From positions 1,240,001-1,304,000 of the forward strand of contig NC_057320.1 of assembly GCF_000687475.1 (NCBI RefSeq): a stretch of 64,000 bases of DNA, read 5' to 3'. Of this stretch, positions 10,993 through 22,120 are shown piece by piece (the first letter of the stretch is position 1; each line of letters opens with the position of its first letter). The position numbers and the translations under genes are program-made. The notes below the pieces were generated by a model. It was not told the origin of the DNA, made no database searches, and was given only the letters and a program-made list of their open reading frames with translations. The stretch is from Ustilaginoidea virens (Eukaryota; Ascomycota; Sordariomycetes; Hypocreales; Clavicipitaceae).

Positions 10993-13486
10993 ATGGCTCC
11001 CATGCCCCAGAACCATGCGCCATGGGACCAGCACGAGGGCGCTTCTTCTCGGTTCGGAAGCCCGAGATCGAGCGTAATACTGGAAGAGGGCGATTTTCCC
11101 GATGACGATGCGGAAGACGCGCGACGCCCTATCCTCGACCTACAGCGAAGAAGGAGGTATGTCGGACTGCTCATTTCCCTTGATGGTCTGTCCCACCGGG
11201 TCTATTCAAAAGGCTGACTGACTGCTCTTCTCCCCCCCTTCCCTTCCCTTCCCTTCCCTTCCCTTCTTCTCTTTTCCGCATCTGCAGGTCCTCCGTCACG
11301 CAGCGCATTTCAGCACTGGCCGACATAGGGGGTGTTAACAGTTTCAGGTCATTTGCAAGGAGCTGGCAACGTGCTGCGTCGTTTGCTGAAGTCATCCCCC
11401 GTCGCCCAAGCTTCGTCCTTGCGACAGATTCCGACCATTTCCCGGGCCCGGAAGGTGACGGCATCCAGTATGGTAGGAGCCAAGTTGACGACAGTTGTCG
11501 AGCACCTGTGGGCCTCATCGGGCAACATCTGCAAGCATCGTCGCCTCAAGGCGTGAGTGCGCCCACATGCGCGCAACAGGGAAGACGAACAACGCCTTCA
11601 GCCGAGGAACCTACGAGGGACGACATCCAAGAACAGGAACGTTGGGATTCAGACGCTGGCGTTTCCGCGGAAACGCTCTTCCGTGGCTCGCCATCCACTC
11701 GCTCCAGCATTTTTGCTGTTCCTCCCCATCTGGCTGCGCCAGACGTGCTCGATGGCTATGGTTCGCCGTACGGTACCGTGGGCGGCACAAGGTACCGCCG
11801 CAGACGATCCTCGGCCGACGAAAGGGGCGGCGAGGGTCGCGAGAACACAGAGGCAGATGACGGTGACACTGCGCTCGGGGAGGAGCATCCCATTCTTGTC
11901 AAAGAAGTCCAGCAAGGCGACAAAGTGATCCTGGCGGTCGAGGGCCAGAGCACGTTGCCGCAGTCCATCTTCAACTCGATCAATGCCATCATCGGCGTTG
12001 GGCTGTTGAGCTTGCCCTTGGCGTTCAAGATGAGCGGCTGGATCCTTGGGCTGGTCATCTTGACTCTGACCGCTTCCGTTACAGCCCATACCGGACGACT
12101 GCTCGGTAAATGCATGGAGTACGACCCAAGCATCGTCACGTACTCAGACTTGGCCTATGTCGCTTTCGGCACCCGCGCTCGAGTCATTGTCTCGGCATTG
12201 TTTACTCTGGAGCTCGTTGCGGCCTGTGTTGCTCTCGTCATATTATTCTCCGACTCGCTCGGCCTGTTGTTTCCAGACCTCGCAAGCGGAACGACCTGGA
12301 AGTGCTTCTGTGCTGTGCTTGTTCTTGTCCTGAACATGCTCCCTTTGCGTTGGCTGAGTTACACGAGCGTCTTGGGGATATTCGCCACCTTCTGCAGTGA
12401 GTAGTCTTAGTCTTGCAGTTCAAGGGGCCAACATTTATACGTTTTGCCGCGGCTTCCCCCAAGACTTCTCCCACTCACTACCTTTTCTTCCATTGTCTTT
12501 TTCGCCGCGCCAAGAGCAAAATAGCCCGCCTTCTTCTAACAGATCGTATAGTTGTTTGCATTGTCATTGTCGATGGCCTCACGAAGGAGCACGCACCAGG
12601 ATCGTTGTGGGAGCCCGCGCAGACGTACCTACTCCCTTCCAACTGGCTTTCACTGCCCCTTGCCTACGGATTGATGGCCAGCCCATGGGGGGCCCATTCC
12701 GTCTTCCCCTCGGTTCGATCTTTCCAACTGAAGCCCCCCCCCCCGCCCATGCACCTCGTCCGCGCAGCTGACCTCGTGACAGATCTATCGAGACATGCGG
12801 CATCCGCACAAATGGACCCAAGGCGTCAACATCACCTTTTCGTTTTCCGTAAGATCAAACCAGTCGCGCCGCGCCCCTCGTTCCCCCAGGCAATCCTCCC
12901 GTTCGCTAACTAGTCGCAAACACGCACCCCTTTCCGCTCGTAGTACATCCTCGACACTTGCCTGGCCGTCATTGGCATCCTCATGTTCGGCGACGGAATC
13001 GAAGAGGCCATCACCTCCAACATTCTCAAAACGTCCGGGTACCCAGAGTCACTCACTCTCATCATGTGCGGCCTCATCACTTTCATCCCCCTCACCAAGA
13101 TCCCCCTCAATGCCCGGCCACTAGTCACCACCGCCGACGTGCTCTGCGGCATCCACCGAGACGACCAGCACCGCCCCTCCTGCGCGCCCTCCTCTCCCGC
13201 CGTCGCCAAGTCCCTGAGAGCCCTGGTCCGCGTCCTCGTCGTCCTCGTCCTTTTAGGCATCTCCGTCGCGTTTCCCGCCTTTGATTCCGTCTGCGCGTTT
13301 CTCGGCGCCGCCCTGTGCTCCCTCATTTCCGTCATTTTGCCCGTCTGCTTCTACTTGAAGCTGTACCACGGAGACATCACCAGGCGCGAGCGAGTCGTTT
13401 CCTGGGTCTTGCTGGTCACCTTTTCTGCACTGGGGACAGTCGGTACCATTTGGACGTTTTTACCGAGACATCTTGTTGGAGCATAG
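10993..13486 (+). CDS. AVT1: Avt1-type vacuolar amino-acid transporter
   Basis: Amino acid/auxin permease family. Yeast Avt1 imports neutral amino acids into the vacuole by proton exchange. Exons are 10993-11156, 11288-12396, 12543-12712, 12783-12848 and 12944-13486, total 2052 nt (683 residues). The first 310 or so residues are hydrophilic and low in complexity. The transporter core starts at QSTLPQSIFNSINAIIGVG (first membrane helix) and keeps Avt1 landmarks: YDPSIVTYSDLAYVAFGTRA, FGDGIEEAITSNIL, IPLTKIPLNARPLVTTADVL and FDSVCAFLGAALCSLIS. Eleven membrane segments are expected. The last intron (12849-12943) interrupts SFS-YILDTC. Intron 1 holds a CCCTT repeat (about 11240-11266). It converges with the kinase gene. 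Confidence 0.93.
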
Positions 13487-14182
13487 CCGGAGGAACCTGT
13501 GCTAACTACGTTGATTCGTCAATTTCTCCACGTCACATTTACCTGCCTCTGGGGGGTTTCTGTTACAGCAACTGACTGCCAATGTTGGTGTCTTGAGGGA
13601 TATGCGACACTGATTTCCTACGGACTGCGCTGTAAACGAGGGCATTTGCGTAGAATAGCAGGGAATGGGCGTCCAGTGGGACATGATTTCTTTTACTGTA
13701 ATTATTAACTGCCAAGTTGGTGTCTGAGGGACCTGATTCCCACAGGCTGTGCCACAAACGAGACATTTGCTTTGCGTAAAGTAAGCGGGTGACGGGCGCC
13801 CAGTGCATGAGAAACGTGGACAAATAAGCCAGTCAATCAAAACATGCTGACCAAACTCACCGGACTTAAATACATATCCACACCAACATTCACAAACGTG
13901 CTTATTTTTCTTCTTGAGCGGGTAATTTCTGGTTATCATCCTAGCTAAGTTTGGATAAACAGAAAGCGAGCCGAGACCCCAATCCGTCCTCATCGTCGCA
14001 ACACCCATCCAATCTATTCACATTGACCACTGCCATGACGCGCAATTTACCGTTGCCCTGCACTGCGCAGTATTCCGACCAGCGTGTGACAACGTCACAG
14101 CAGCGGCTCCCCGAACAAGAGTTACGTTGATGACGATGATTAGACCTCAGCCACGATTGACGAGGTTCGAGACCAAAATCCC
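13487..14182. other. Convergent 3' region AVT1/kinase with a diverged tandem duplication
   Basis: No gene seen. Two related segments, 13577-13678 and 13710-13805, share blocks such as GTTGGTGTCT, GAGGGA and AAACGAG, and both end near CCAGTG. See the separate repeat entry. Confidence 0.65.
13577..13805. repeat. Imperfect tandem duplication (about 100 bp x 2)
   Basis: Copy 1 (13577-13678) and copy 2 (13710-13805) align from TGCCAA...GTTGGTGTCT to GGGCG(T/C)CCAGTG, with the same block order and several small indels. By eye about two thirds to three quarters of aligned positions match. The copies lie 0.1-0.3 kb past the AVT1 stop, in its likely 3' UTR or just beyond. Confidence 0.8.
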
Positions 14183-16030
14183 TTACCAACCGCCAACCCA
14201 CTCAACATCTCCAAAATCGGTGGGCTTGTGATCCCGGCGCCAGTTCAGATCCCTACCTTTGATTCTGTGGGCTTCCTTCGCACGATCTTTGCCCCAGTGC
14301 TTATTTGTGTTGCATGAATGATCCCGAACGCCAGTTTCACAAATCTTATGCCCAAAACCACATCGACGTTGGGGTTTCAAGTAGACCAACTTCTCAGCCT
14401 CCGTGAACGCGCTTTGGCCTCTGCGACGCTCACCCAATGCGGCCCACTTGTCGAAGCTCAGTCTCTTGGACGGAGGGGAATAGCGAGGAGTCATCTCCGC
14501 GAGTGCCCTGACGGGAGACTCTTGGAAAAAGAAGCCGTCAGCAACAAGATCGTCATCCACGTCACCCTTGATGGTTACTTGAGACACAGGTCCAGCGTCC
14601 AGAATGTCATCCTTCTTCACCTCGATTTGGCTTTCCTGGCTCCATGTGCGAGAGTTGAATTCCTGAAGACTCTTTCTCTGTTCTTCCTGTTCCACCTCTT
14701 CGTCCTCATCCCACATGTCACTCCAGCTCTTCGATACAGCTCCATCACGACGGCCCAAGATAGTTGGCGTTGGCAATGCGAAAGGTTTCGTCATGGCAAT
14801 TGGGAGAGAGCCAGCTGAAGGTGACACGACGGTACGGCGCGTCTTGTCGTTGATTGCAAGAGACCTCATAGCGACATCAAGCTGCGAACCAAAGCCTGAT
14901 GACATTGAAGGGGTTTGGGCATAAGCAGAGCACCAGTCAGCTGTGTCCCCGGACTTTGAGAACAAGTCTTCCGTGTAGCTCTCGATGTCGGGGATGACAC
15001 TGAGTTGTCGAGGCTGACCATGAGAATCGGCGTGAAGAGCTTTGGTCCACGGGAAGGCACCAGTTTGGTTGTCCACATGAGAGCTTTGGATGGACGGAGT
15101 GCGGAGTGGTTCACGGTTGGCTGATGCAACTGCAGCCTTTTCTGCTCCACAAAAGTCGTCCAGAGATTCATCCTCGGTGGTAAAGCTGACTACACGGAGC
15201 AGAGCATCCCGGGCACCTTCCAGCGAACGTCGTCGAGGATCCAAGTTCATACACTGCACAATAACTTCGTACGTGTCTTGCGACATATCCGGGAAAACGT
15301 CGAACAGGCTTTGCTTGTCGCGAGAAAAATCCAAAAAGAGGGGATCGGCTTCCGTTGGGGTCGTGAATGGATTTCGCGAGAACAGAATGTTCAGTAAGCA
15401 GATGCCTATAGCCCAGATATCGGCTTCGGCAGGAGAGTACCCTGCGCCAGCTGAATCAAACTGCTCGGGTGCCATATATCGATCGCTTCCGACCGTCATT
15501 TCAAAAGACCACTTGTCCTTGGTCGCTAAGCCGAAGTCACCTAGCTTCATTGCACCATCCTGCGTAAGGAAGATGTTCTCAGGTTTGATGTCGCGGTGGA
15601 AGACACCCTTGGAGTGAATATAGGCAACGGCATCAACAAGTTGCAACATGAATTGACGAACGTGCTCGGTTTCCAGAGGTCCATGACCGTTTCTGATCGC
15701 TTCGTACAAGTCGCCCTGAGAACAGAATTCCATGACTAAATAGACATGGGCCTCGGTTTCAAAAGAATGAAGAAGGTTCACAATGTTGACGTGGGTTCCG
15801 AGATTCCTATGCAGCACGAGCTCTTCTGATTTTTCGTCGACGGCGAGCTCAACTCCCACATCCGAGGTGGCAGACTTCTTCGTCAAGCATTTGATGGCAA
15901 CAGTCTCACATGTCATCATGTCTTGTGCCACAAAAACCATGCCGAAGGACCCATGGTTCAGAGGCCTGATTGTTCGATATCGGCCATCGAGGAGGACGTC
16001 ACTAACGAAATGGTCCTTCAAGCACTCCAT
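14183..16030 (-). CDS. Ser/Thr protein kinase, Ksp1/Ran1-like
   Basis: Single-exon kinase of 615 residues. The kinase domain covers about residues 17-280: P-loop LNHGSFGMVFVA, VAIKCL lysine, catalytic loop VFHRDIKPENIF, GDFGLATK for metal binding and MAPEQFDS as the APE equivalent. The first Gly of the GxGxxG loop is Asn here. A long acidic/Ser-rich tail follows and ends WRRDHKPTDFGDVEWVGGW. The domain layout and the start MECLKDHFVSDVLLDGRYRT fit fungal Ksp1-like kinases, which in yeast link nutrient (TOR/PKA) signals to growth and autophagy. The subfamily name rests on my recognition of the pattern. The leader just upstream carries a GA run at about 16040-16068. Confidence 0.9.
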   Translation of the reverse strand: MECLKDHFVSDVLLDGRYRTIRPLNHGSFGMVFVAQDMMTCETVAIKCLTKKSATSDVGVELAVDEKSEELVLHRNLGTHVNIVNLLHSFETEAHVYLVMEFCSQGDLYEAIRNGHGPLETEHVRQFMLQLVDAVAYIHSKGVFHRDIKPENIFLTQDGAMKLGDFGLATKDKWSFEMTVGSDRYMAPEQFDSAGAGYSPAEADIWAIGICLLNILFSRNPFTTPTEADPLFLDFSRDKQSLFDVFPDMSQDTYEVIVQCMNLDPRRRSLEGARDALLRVVSFTTEDESLDDFCGAEKAAVASANREPLRTPSIQSSHVDNQTGAFPWTKALHADSHGQPRQLSVIPDIESYTEDLFSKSGDTADWCSAYAQTPSMSSGFGSQLDVAMRSLAINDKTRRTVVSPSAGSLPIAMTKPFALPTPTILGRRDGAVSKSWSDMWDEDEEVEQEEQRKSLQEFNSRTWSQESQIEVKKDDILDAGPVSQVTIKGDVDDDLVADGFFFQESPVRALAEMTPRYSPPSKRLSFDKWAALGERRRGQSAFTEAEKLVYLKPQRRCGFGHKICETGVRDHSCNTNKHWGKDRAKEAHRIKGRDLNWRRDHKPTDFGDVEWVGGW

Positions 16031-16033
16031 CGT

Positions 16034-16039
<6 letters not shown>

Positions 16040-16068
<29 letters not shown>
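16040..16068 (+). repeat. GA dinucleotide run in the kinase leader
   Basis: About 28 nt of alternating AG ten bases before the kinase ATG (CT on the coding strand). Polypyrimidine leaders are common near fungal transcription starts, so this may be part of the 5' UTR. Confidence 0.9.
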
Positions 16069-16072
<4 letters not shown>

Positions 16073-19000
16073 AAAAAGATTGAGAGGGGCGTAAAAACTC
16101 GGGCTGTAACCTGTAAAGACGGATAGTTATACAATGACTTTTGCTGATATGTGCGGTTTTTATCCTGGCTGCAGAAAAGGAAAAGTACAGAAATTCAGTA
16201 TGGTGATGATATTGGAACTTGAAGCCGCTAGATCTGATACACTAGGGCCGTGGGTTTGAAATTGAGATGCTGGAACCGGAGAGTGACGACCAAAAAAATG
16301 TGACTCGTTGAATGTACAATATGAGCGAGAAGATGAGAAAGAAAGTATGGAAACAGCAAATGTTGGGCTTCGGTGTGTGCGGTATAATCAATAGGTCATT
16401 GGCAAGTATGGGGGTCGAGGAAACAAAAGAGAAGCGTCTGTATCAAAAGGTCGTGACGAACAAAAGGTAAGAGCCGAATGGCTCGAACGTGAACAAGAAG
16501 CAAGCGAGAAAGGTCGTTATGATGACATGGATGATCGTAGAATAGCGTCCCGATGTAGGAGACAATGGCCTAGTGAAAGGCAAGGTGCCCGTAGGTAGCA
16601 GATGTTGATGCCGACAGGTGGAAGTGTATGCAGGTCCCGAGCAGCGTAAAGCCACCAGTGCTTTCAAAGCAGAACCAACACTTGGAACTTAAGCCGAGTT
16701 CCGTTCGGATTCCGACCTCGAAGCATCAACTGTCGAAATCCGTCTTGGAGCGTGACGTCCTCGTGATAGTTGTCCGTTTAACGTGTCGTGCGGGGAGAGA
16801 CCCCAACCGACCCAATGTTGGCGGAATGAGGTTGCCGTAATGGCCCTTTGGGCGGGTCTTTCGATTGAATTGGCAACCACGGCCGGAAGGTTGATGTGCA
16901 GAGACGAGAATATGCGGGCAACGCTATCAGGCTACCCAGCTGGATGTTGAGTTGTTACTGTCGGTCCAGATCCTGAGCTCGACGGGTAGCAAGATTTGTC
17001 AGCCCTAGGGGAAAAAAAAACAACGGGTGCTGTAGAACAAGGGTCCTTCTTTCTCTCGGTGGTCAACGACGAGTGGCAGTCAATCAACGAGAATGGAAAT
17101 TGCGTGCACGGGTCATGAAAGGCCAAGAGGTTGAGTCACACGGGGGAGCGGGAAATTGCGGCCTGGTGCAAGGTGAAATTGGAATTCGCAACAACGCAGA
17201 GAAAGAAGGCCCGCCTCGGAGCAGGAGAGGAGATGGATGGGAGAAGGGGATGGAATGAGAATGGGGAATTGCGATGGAAGGAAGATAAAGGGTTAAAGGT
17301 GAAGGTATGAGGAAGAGGAGGGAACTGGCGGTGATGTGATGGATGTGATGTGGATGGGATGGAACTGGGTGGAAGCTGGTCCGTAGAAGGGGAGGGGGGG
17401 CGTGTGTCACTGGATAAGATCTGGGGGAGACTGGAGCAGCGAACGAGAAGAACACGGGTGGGGACGAATGCCGACGTACGGAGTACTGTGGTGTGGGAAT
17501 GGGCGGTACGATGGGCGACCAAGCCACCAACCACCACCACTTAAAGCTGGCCACAGCCTGCATGGATCCGGCTTAGCGCCATGCCAGGGCGATTGGATGG
17601 TGGGAGTGCGTAACGCGCAGCAACCGATTTTTAATGCGGAGCTGCAACTAGTCCTACATTAGGAGGGATACCCCATATATACATATATAACTGTGCATCT
17701 CGTAATTCCTGCTCTGTAGCTCGCAATTGCACCGCGCTTGTAAACTCTTGTCCTATACGCTGCGCGTAGCTAGGTAGATATCCAAATTTCCTAAACACCC
17801 CGCTACCTTAGGTACCTAAGGCACCTAATGTTCTTAGGGTACTATCGCATTGTGGGAAATTTTTGACAGAAGGACCCGCGGCTGGTTACCTGTCAGAGAG
17901 TGAAATTGTATAGTATCTTTATATACACATGTACGCAGCAGGGTACTTTCAGTCTGTTTAGGACTAGTGCATCTGCGTATTTAAAAGTCCGTTGCTGTCA
18001 CGTTTATGCACTCAGGCAGCAGAGAGCGGTGTCATGTACTCCGTTCGGAGTAGTCACACCACAATTCTTCGTTTATAGAGGCCCGTTCAAGGTGCTAAGC
18101 GCCGATTTCGCACTGGGCTGTGCATTCAAACCGGGGGGCGAAGAGGTGACAGAACGAGCCTGGTTTACCCCATCCATATTCTGGTTGGCTTACTGGCTTT
18201 GCCCAGTAAGCCAAGAAAAGCGACGCTATCAATTCCCGTGATATGTTAAGGATGCTTAGAGCGACCTTTGTTATCCTGCCTCTACTTTCTTGATTTTATT
18301 ATAGCAGTCATAGCTGGATTATCTACCAGATCGGAACCTAAATCCGCAGTTGGAAATGGGAGGTGGTCCGTTCGTCGTGCAAGCAAGCATGTCGAGATAG
18401 ACCTACCTTAGGTACGGAGTACTTGGCACCTGATGGCGGCAACGGAGCACACGTGAGCAAATTCCAACACGCAGAGGCGCTAAGCGGACCCCCTTTGAAT
18501 GTCTGGCTCACTTGCCTGACGGTAGTATGTACTCCGTACCAGACCCCTCGTCAACAATTGCAGTCAACAAACTGGTGCCAAGTGGCACGTTTTTAGGGCG
18601 AATTGTTCTTAAAAGTGGGACACCCCAGGATGCTGACACATGGTTGGCCCGCCCCCCTGGCAGCCCCATTCTAAAGCAAATGAGGATCCCGACATGGTGA
18701 TCGCACAGTGTCAAAACTGCAGGTGTACTCCGTGCAACCAGAGGCCAAATTAGAAAGGTGCACCAGCGTTTACCTGACTACACCGCTAGATACTAAAAAG
18801 CGACTCGCTGGAATAGCGAGGTTCCTCGTCAAGTTTCGTCTCTGTCAGGTCCTCTTGTGCACCAAGTCCCCTGCAGAATTTATGTTCATAAGCCCCCACT
18901 TTCCTCGCTCTCAGGGGGAACCAATACCAAGGGATGACGCGTGGCACTTGATCCAGCAGCATGACAACAGGTCATCATAAATTCACAATGCATGTGTAAT

Positions 19001-19650
19001 GCTGTCCTTGAGCAAGAGCGTAATGAATGAGTCCATCAAAAGCAGGAAAGGAAGGTACATGTATGTTTCGAACGGAAACAAAGCTAAGCCCGATGATAGG
19101 TTGTCACGGTTGCTGAAACTCACTACAAATATGCCGGCGGCCAACACTCGAAAGAGTTTCCAAATCAAATCTAAATCGATAGAGCCTGCACCATCAAGCC
19201 AAGTTCGCATTCCTGTCTTTTAGTTCAATGATGAAGCAAAGATCAGCTACAGATAGATCATCAACGGCACTTGGGCCTTGACCGCTCCTCGGTCACGTTT
19301 GGCTCATTGGGCAGGGAAGCTGTTTTCACACGTGTGCCTGTGCAACCTGCATTAGGTCCAAGAATAGCCCCACCATTGGCCATTATTAACCCCCCCCCCC
19401 AATCTTTGGAACATCAAACCATTCCTCACGGAAATAGCATTTTTACTCGCACGATACCCAGTCGTATACCTGAAATAACCAATGCACGACAAGTAGCGTT
19501 CTGCCCGATTTATTTATGTTTTGTTGCAGCTCAAGCCATACATAGCATTTTGTCGGCGGTGTTGGACCGCCTCATGTGGACGACAGCGCCCCCCTTCATT
19601 CGCGGCCGAGGACACCAACTGCTTCTTCCGATAGCTTGTTAAGCAGATCA
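16069..19650. other. Divergent gene-free region kinase/UTR4 (3.6 kb)
   Basis: No supportable gene. The part at 16.1-17.5 kb is pyrimidine-rich on the minus strand and probably serves as the kinase promoter and long leader. The part at 17.6-18.8 kb is the richest stretch of short palindromes in the window: a 16-bp palindrome at 17806-17821, TACTCCG/CGGAGTA arms at 18037-18052, a fusion of both motif families at 18401-18426, and further copies at 18529-18539 and 18724-18733. A C10 tract lies at about 19391-19400. Small ORFs here have no motif. Confidence 0.55.
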
Positions 19651-20840
19651 ATGGAGACCATGCTTGCCACGGCCTTTGCGGATTTCGACGTTGTGATTCT
19701 CGACATTGGTAATCGCCTCGCTCGGTTAAGCCTCGTCTCCTTTGCTGACTTGAGTTTTGGCCTGCAGAAGGGACAATATGTCCAATCACTTTCGTCCACG
19801 ATGTATTGGTAAGCTTGGTCTTCTCCTTTGTCTCATTCATAAGACGGCTTGGATCATCATCGCCATGTCTCTGCATTCCTTCTCTCTGTTTCTTTTTAAT
19901 AAAAAACATCCGTTCCTGCCTGCTTGCGTGTTCTTTTTTTTTTTTTTTTTTTTTTTTTTGGCTGCCTATCCCTAACGTTGGTTTGCCTGCATATCCTCCA
20001 ATGTCCAAATTGGGACATCAACAACAAATACATTGCTTAACCTGAAACCATGGCTGCCCAAATATGCACTACGCAGGGCTCTGCAGGCATGTTCTCCATG
20101 TTTAGCATGTTTTAGCATGGGCGTCATAGTCAATGCGCAAGTCAGCTGACCCAAATGTGCATGAGTAGTTTCCGTATGCCCTGAAAGCACTTCCTAAATA
20201 TCTCGATGATCATTGGAATACCATCGGATTTGCTCCATACCAGAAATCGTTTCCCGAAGACTGTAGAGCTGATCGCTTGGCATTCGAAAGCCATGTTCAC
20301 GATCTGGTCGCCAGGGATGTCAAGGCACCATACCTAAAGGCTCTTCAGGGGCTTCTGTGGGAATCTGGCTATCATTCGGGAGAAATCAAGGCGCCCGTCT
20401 ATTGTGATGTCGCTCCATTCATTTCAGCGGCTTACTCTGCAAGGAAGATTCTCATCATCTACTCCTCAGGGTCTGTTCGGGCACAGAAGTTGTTCTTCGC
20501 GCACACGACTGCAGAACCCTCAAACTTGACACAGTTTATCTCTGGCTGGTTTGATACTGTCAACGCCGGGCCAAAGACGGAACCCAGTAGCTATGCTACT
20601 ATACTTGCCAGCTACAAGGAGATCAAACCCTCGAGGTGGCTTTTCCTAAGTGACAACCCACTGGAAGTGCGCGCGGCGTTGTTGGCAGGCTTGCGCAGCC
20701 TTGTTGTGGCTCGTCCGGGGAATGCCCCTCTCCCCCCAGATAGTTACTTCTCTAGCATCGCCATTCCAGACTTTTCTCACCAGTCCGAAACCAAAATCAA
20801 GCAGTCTTTGGAAGCTTTGGAACAGGTTACTGAGTACTGA
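19651..20840 (+). CDS. UTR4: Enolase-phosphatase E1 (methionine salvage)
   Basis: Bifunctional HAD-family enzyme that enolises and dephosphorylates 2,3-diketo-5-methylthiopentyl-1-phosphate to the acireductone. Exons are 19651-19708, 19768-19808 and 20169-20840, total 771 nt (256 residues). Splicing restores DIEGTICPITFVHDVL, with the Mg-binding Asp and Glu of the DxExT motif. FPYALKALPKYL, KAPYLKALQGLLWESGY, YSSGSVRAQK (Ser motif), FDTVNAGPKTE and FLSDNPLEV follow. The second intron (19809-20168) has 360 nt, long for this genome, and carries T26. A second in-frame ATG at 19660 could also serve as start. Confidence 0.95.
19934..19959 (+). repeat. T26 tract in UTR4 intron 2
   Basis: Twenty-six T about 125 nt after the donor, far from the acceptor at 20168, so it is not the polypyrimidine tract of that acceptor. 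Confidence 0.95.
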
Positions 20841-21256
20841 TTAAGATCAAACTCAACGCCCAGAAATAGATTCTGACCTACCCATGCTTGAGGGATTGAG
20901 CGAAATCTGCCGTGATAATGAAATGGGTCCATTCATAGTCGAGGATGAGGGATGGATAAATGATTATGGATAAAATCAAAGAGAGACTATTTTCATCGAT
21001 TCCAAGCCCAAGTGTGTAAGTATGGTTGATGCGGCAAGATGAAAAGCATCGCAATTGTGTACCGACCCTTGAACCTCTGGGAACAGTTGGTCCAAATCCT
21101 GACGATTGATCAAGCCACTGCTCGAGCATTATCCCTTTCTAGCACTCCATTCCGTATACGGTTCCAACCAAGAAGGCGGTTCGAACTGGTTAACCAGATT
21201 CCCATACGACGAGCCAGTGGTGCTCAGGTTTACAGCCAATGGTGCAGTGTATTGGT
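20841..21256. other. Convergent 3' region UTR4/BMT2
   Basis: About 0.4 kb between the two stop codons. No repeats, RNA gene or coding signal seen. Confidence 0.6.
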
Positions 21257-22120
21257 TCACGTGGGCGGCACTTTCGTCAACGTGATGGAGAAATTATTTC
21301 TTGTCCGGCCAGAATTTATCTCCGTTTTCGGAAAGGCGTGGTGGGTGACTCGTGTGTCTGGAGGCTTCACCCACAAGCTGTAGGCCAGTTTTTGCGTCTT
21401 CTTCGAACGCTCTAGAGAGTAACCCAGGGATTCCATAATCGACCAAAGTCTTTCGTCTGTGAAGTAGCGAGAATTATCGACACAGCTACGCGGCAACACA
21501 AGGAACAGCGAGGGAAAAGGAAGTTCGCTTCTGGCTTGTCTGGGTGTATGACAATGTCGCAAGAATGACAAGGTTCGGAGGAGCATTTGCCCTCGTTCTT
21601 CTGGACTTGGAACGAAATTCAGGACCAAGCTCAGCGATATAATGTCGAACTTGTCGGAGGCATGCTCTGGAAGCGGCCGGTGCATGAAATCTTGTTGGAT
21701 TATACCAGGCTCTTGGCTATTCAGGTCTATGTGAACCATGTCGAAAAGGCCACTGGCTGAGCAGGCGTTGCGAGTGCTCAGGCAACCAACTTCCAGCATT
21801 CGAGGTCGATGGCTCAGTTTATTCACGCTATCCAGCGGGAGCCATTCGAGCAGAACTCTCGAAGTGTCTCCGCCTCTGTCATTTCTCTGGCCCTGCAGGC
21901 TAGCTTGCTGATACCGGGAAAGTCCTCCCAGGCTTGATATCTCTTCGGTGATGGCAGCCGCCGTCTTTTCGTCGCCTTGAGCTGTTGCTCGGCGCTGATT
22001 TTTCTGCAATTGATGATGCTTGTTAATAAGCTTGCGACTTGCCTCGCGAGACATGCATCGTCTGGTTGGCCGAGCCGTCGGTGGCCTGCCGCTTTGAAGG
22101 CTCTTGCGTGTAGGTCTCAT
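21257..22120 (-). CDS. BMT2: 25S rRNA adenine-N1 methyltransferase, Bmt2-like
   Basis: Class I SAM-dependent methyltransferase. Yeast Bmt2 makes an m1A in 25S rRNA in the nucleolus. Single exon, 287 residues from the ATG at 22120 (MRPTRKSLQSGRPP). The reading frame stays open to an ATG at 22144, which would add eight residues. Family landmarks are LINKHHQLQKNQRRA, LGGLSRYQQASLQGQ, a SAM-binding LEVGCLSTRNACS, DMVHIDLNSQEPGI, FDIISLSLVLNFVPSPEERG and FLVLPRSCVDNSRYF. The last 35 or so residues are not conserved as far as I can tell. Confidence 0.88.
   Translation of the reverse strand: MRPTRKSLQSGRPPTARPTRRCMSREASRKLINKHHQLQKNQRRATAQGDEKTAAAITEEISSLGGLSRYQQASLQGQRNDRGGDTSRVLLEWLPLDSVNKLSHRPRMLEVGCLSTRNACSASGLFDMVHIDLNSQEPGIIQQDFMHRPLPEHASDKFDIISLSLVLNFVPSPEERGQMLLRTLSFLRHCHTPRQARSELPFPSLFLVLPRSCVDNSRYFTDERLWSIMESLGYSLERSKKTQKLAYSLWVKPPDTRVTHHAFPKTEINSGRTRNNFSITLTKVPPT

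Noticed and set aside
14166..14176. GGTTCGAGACC, another tRNA B-box-like match
   Set aside because: No A box or acceptor stem upstream; it sits at the convergent end of the kinase gene.
17084..17563. 159-residue Ser/Pro/His-rich ORF on the minus strand
   Set aside because: Composition is that of a pyrimidine-rich leader upstream of the kinase; no motif, and overlapping frames look alike.
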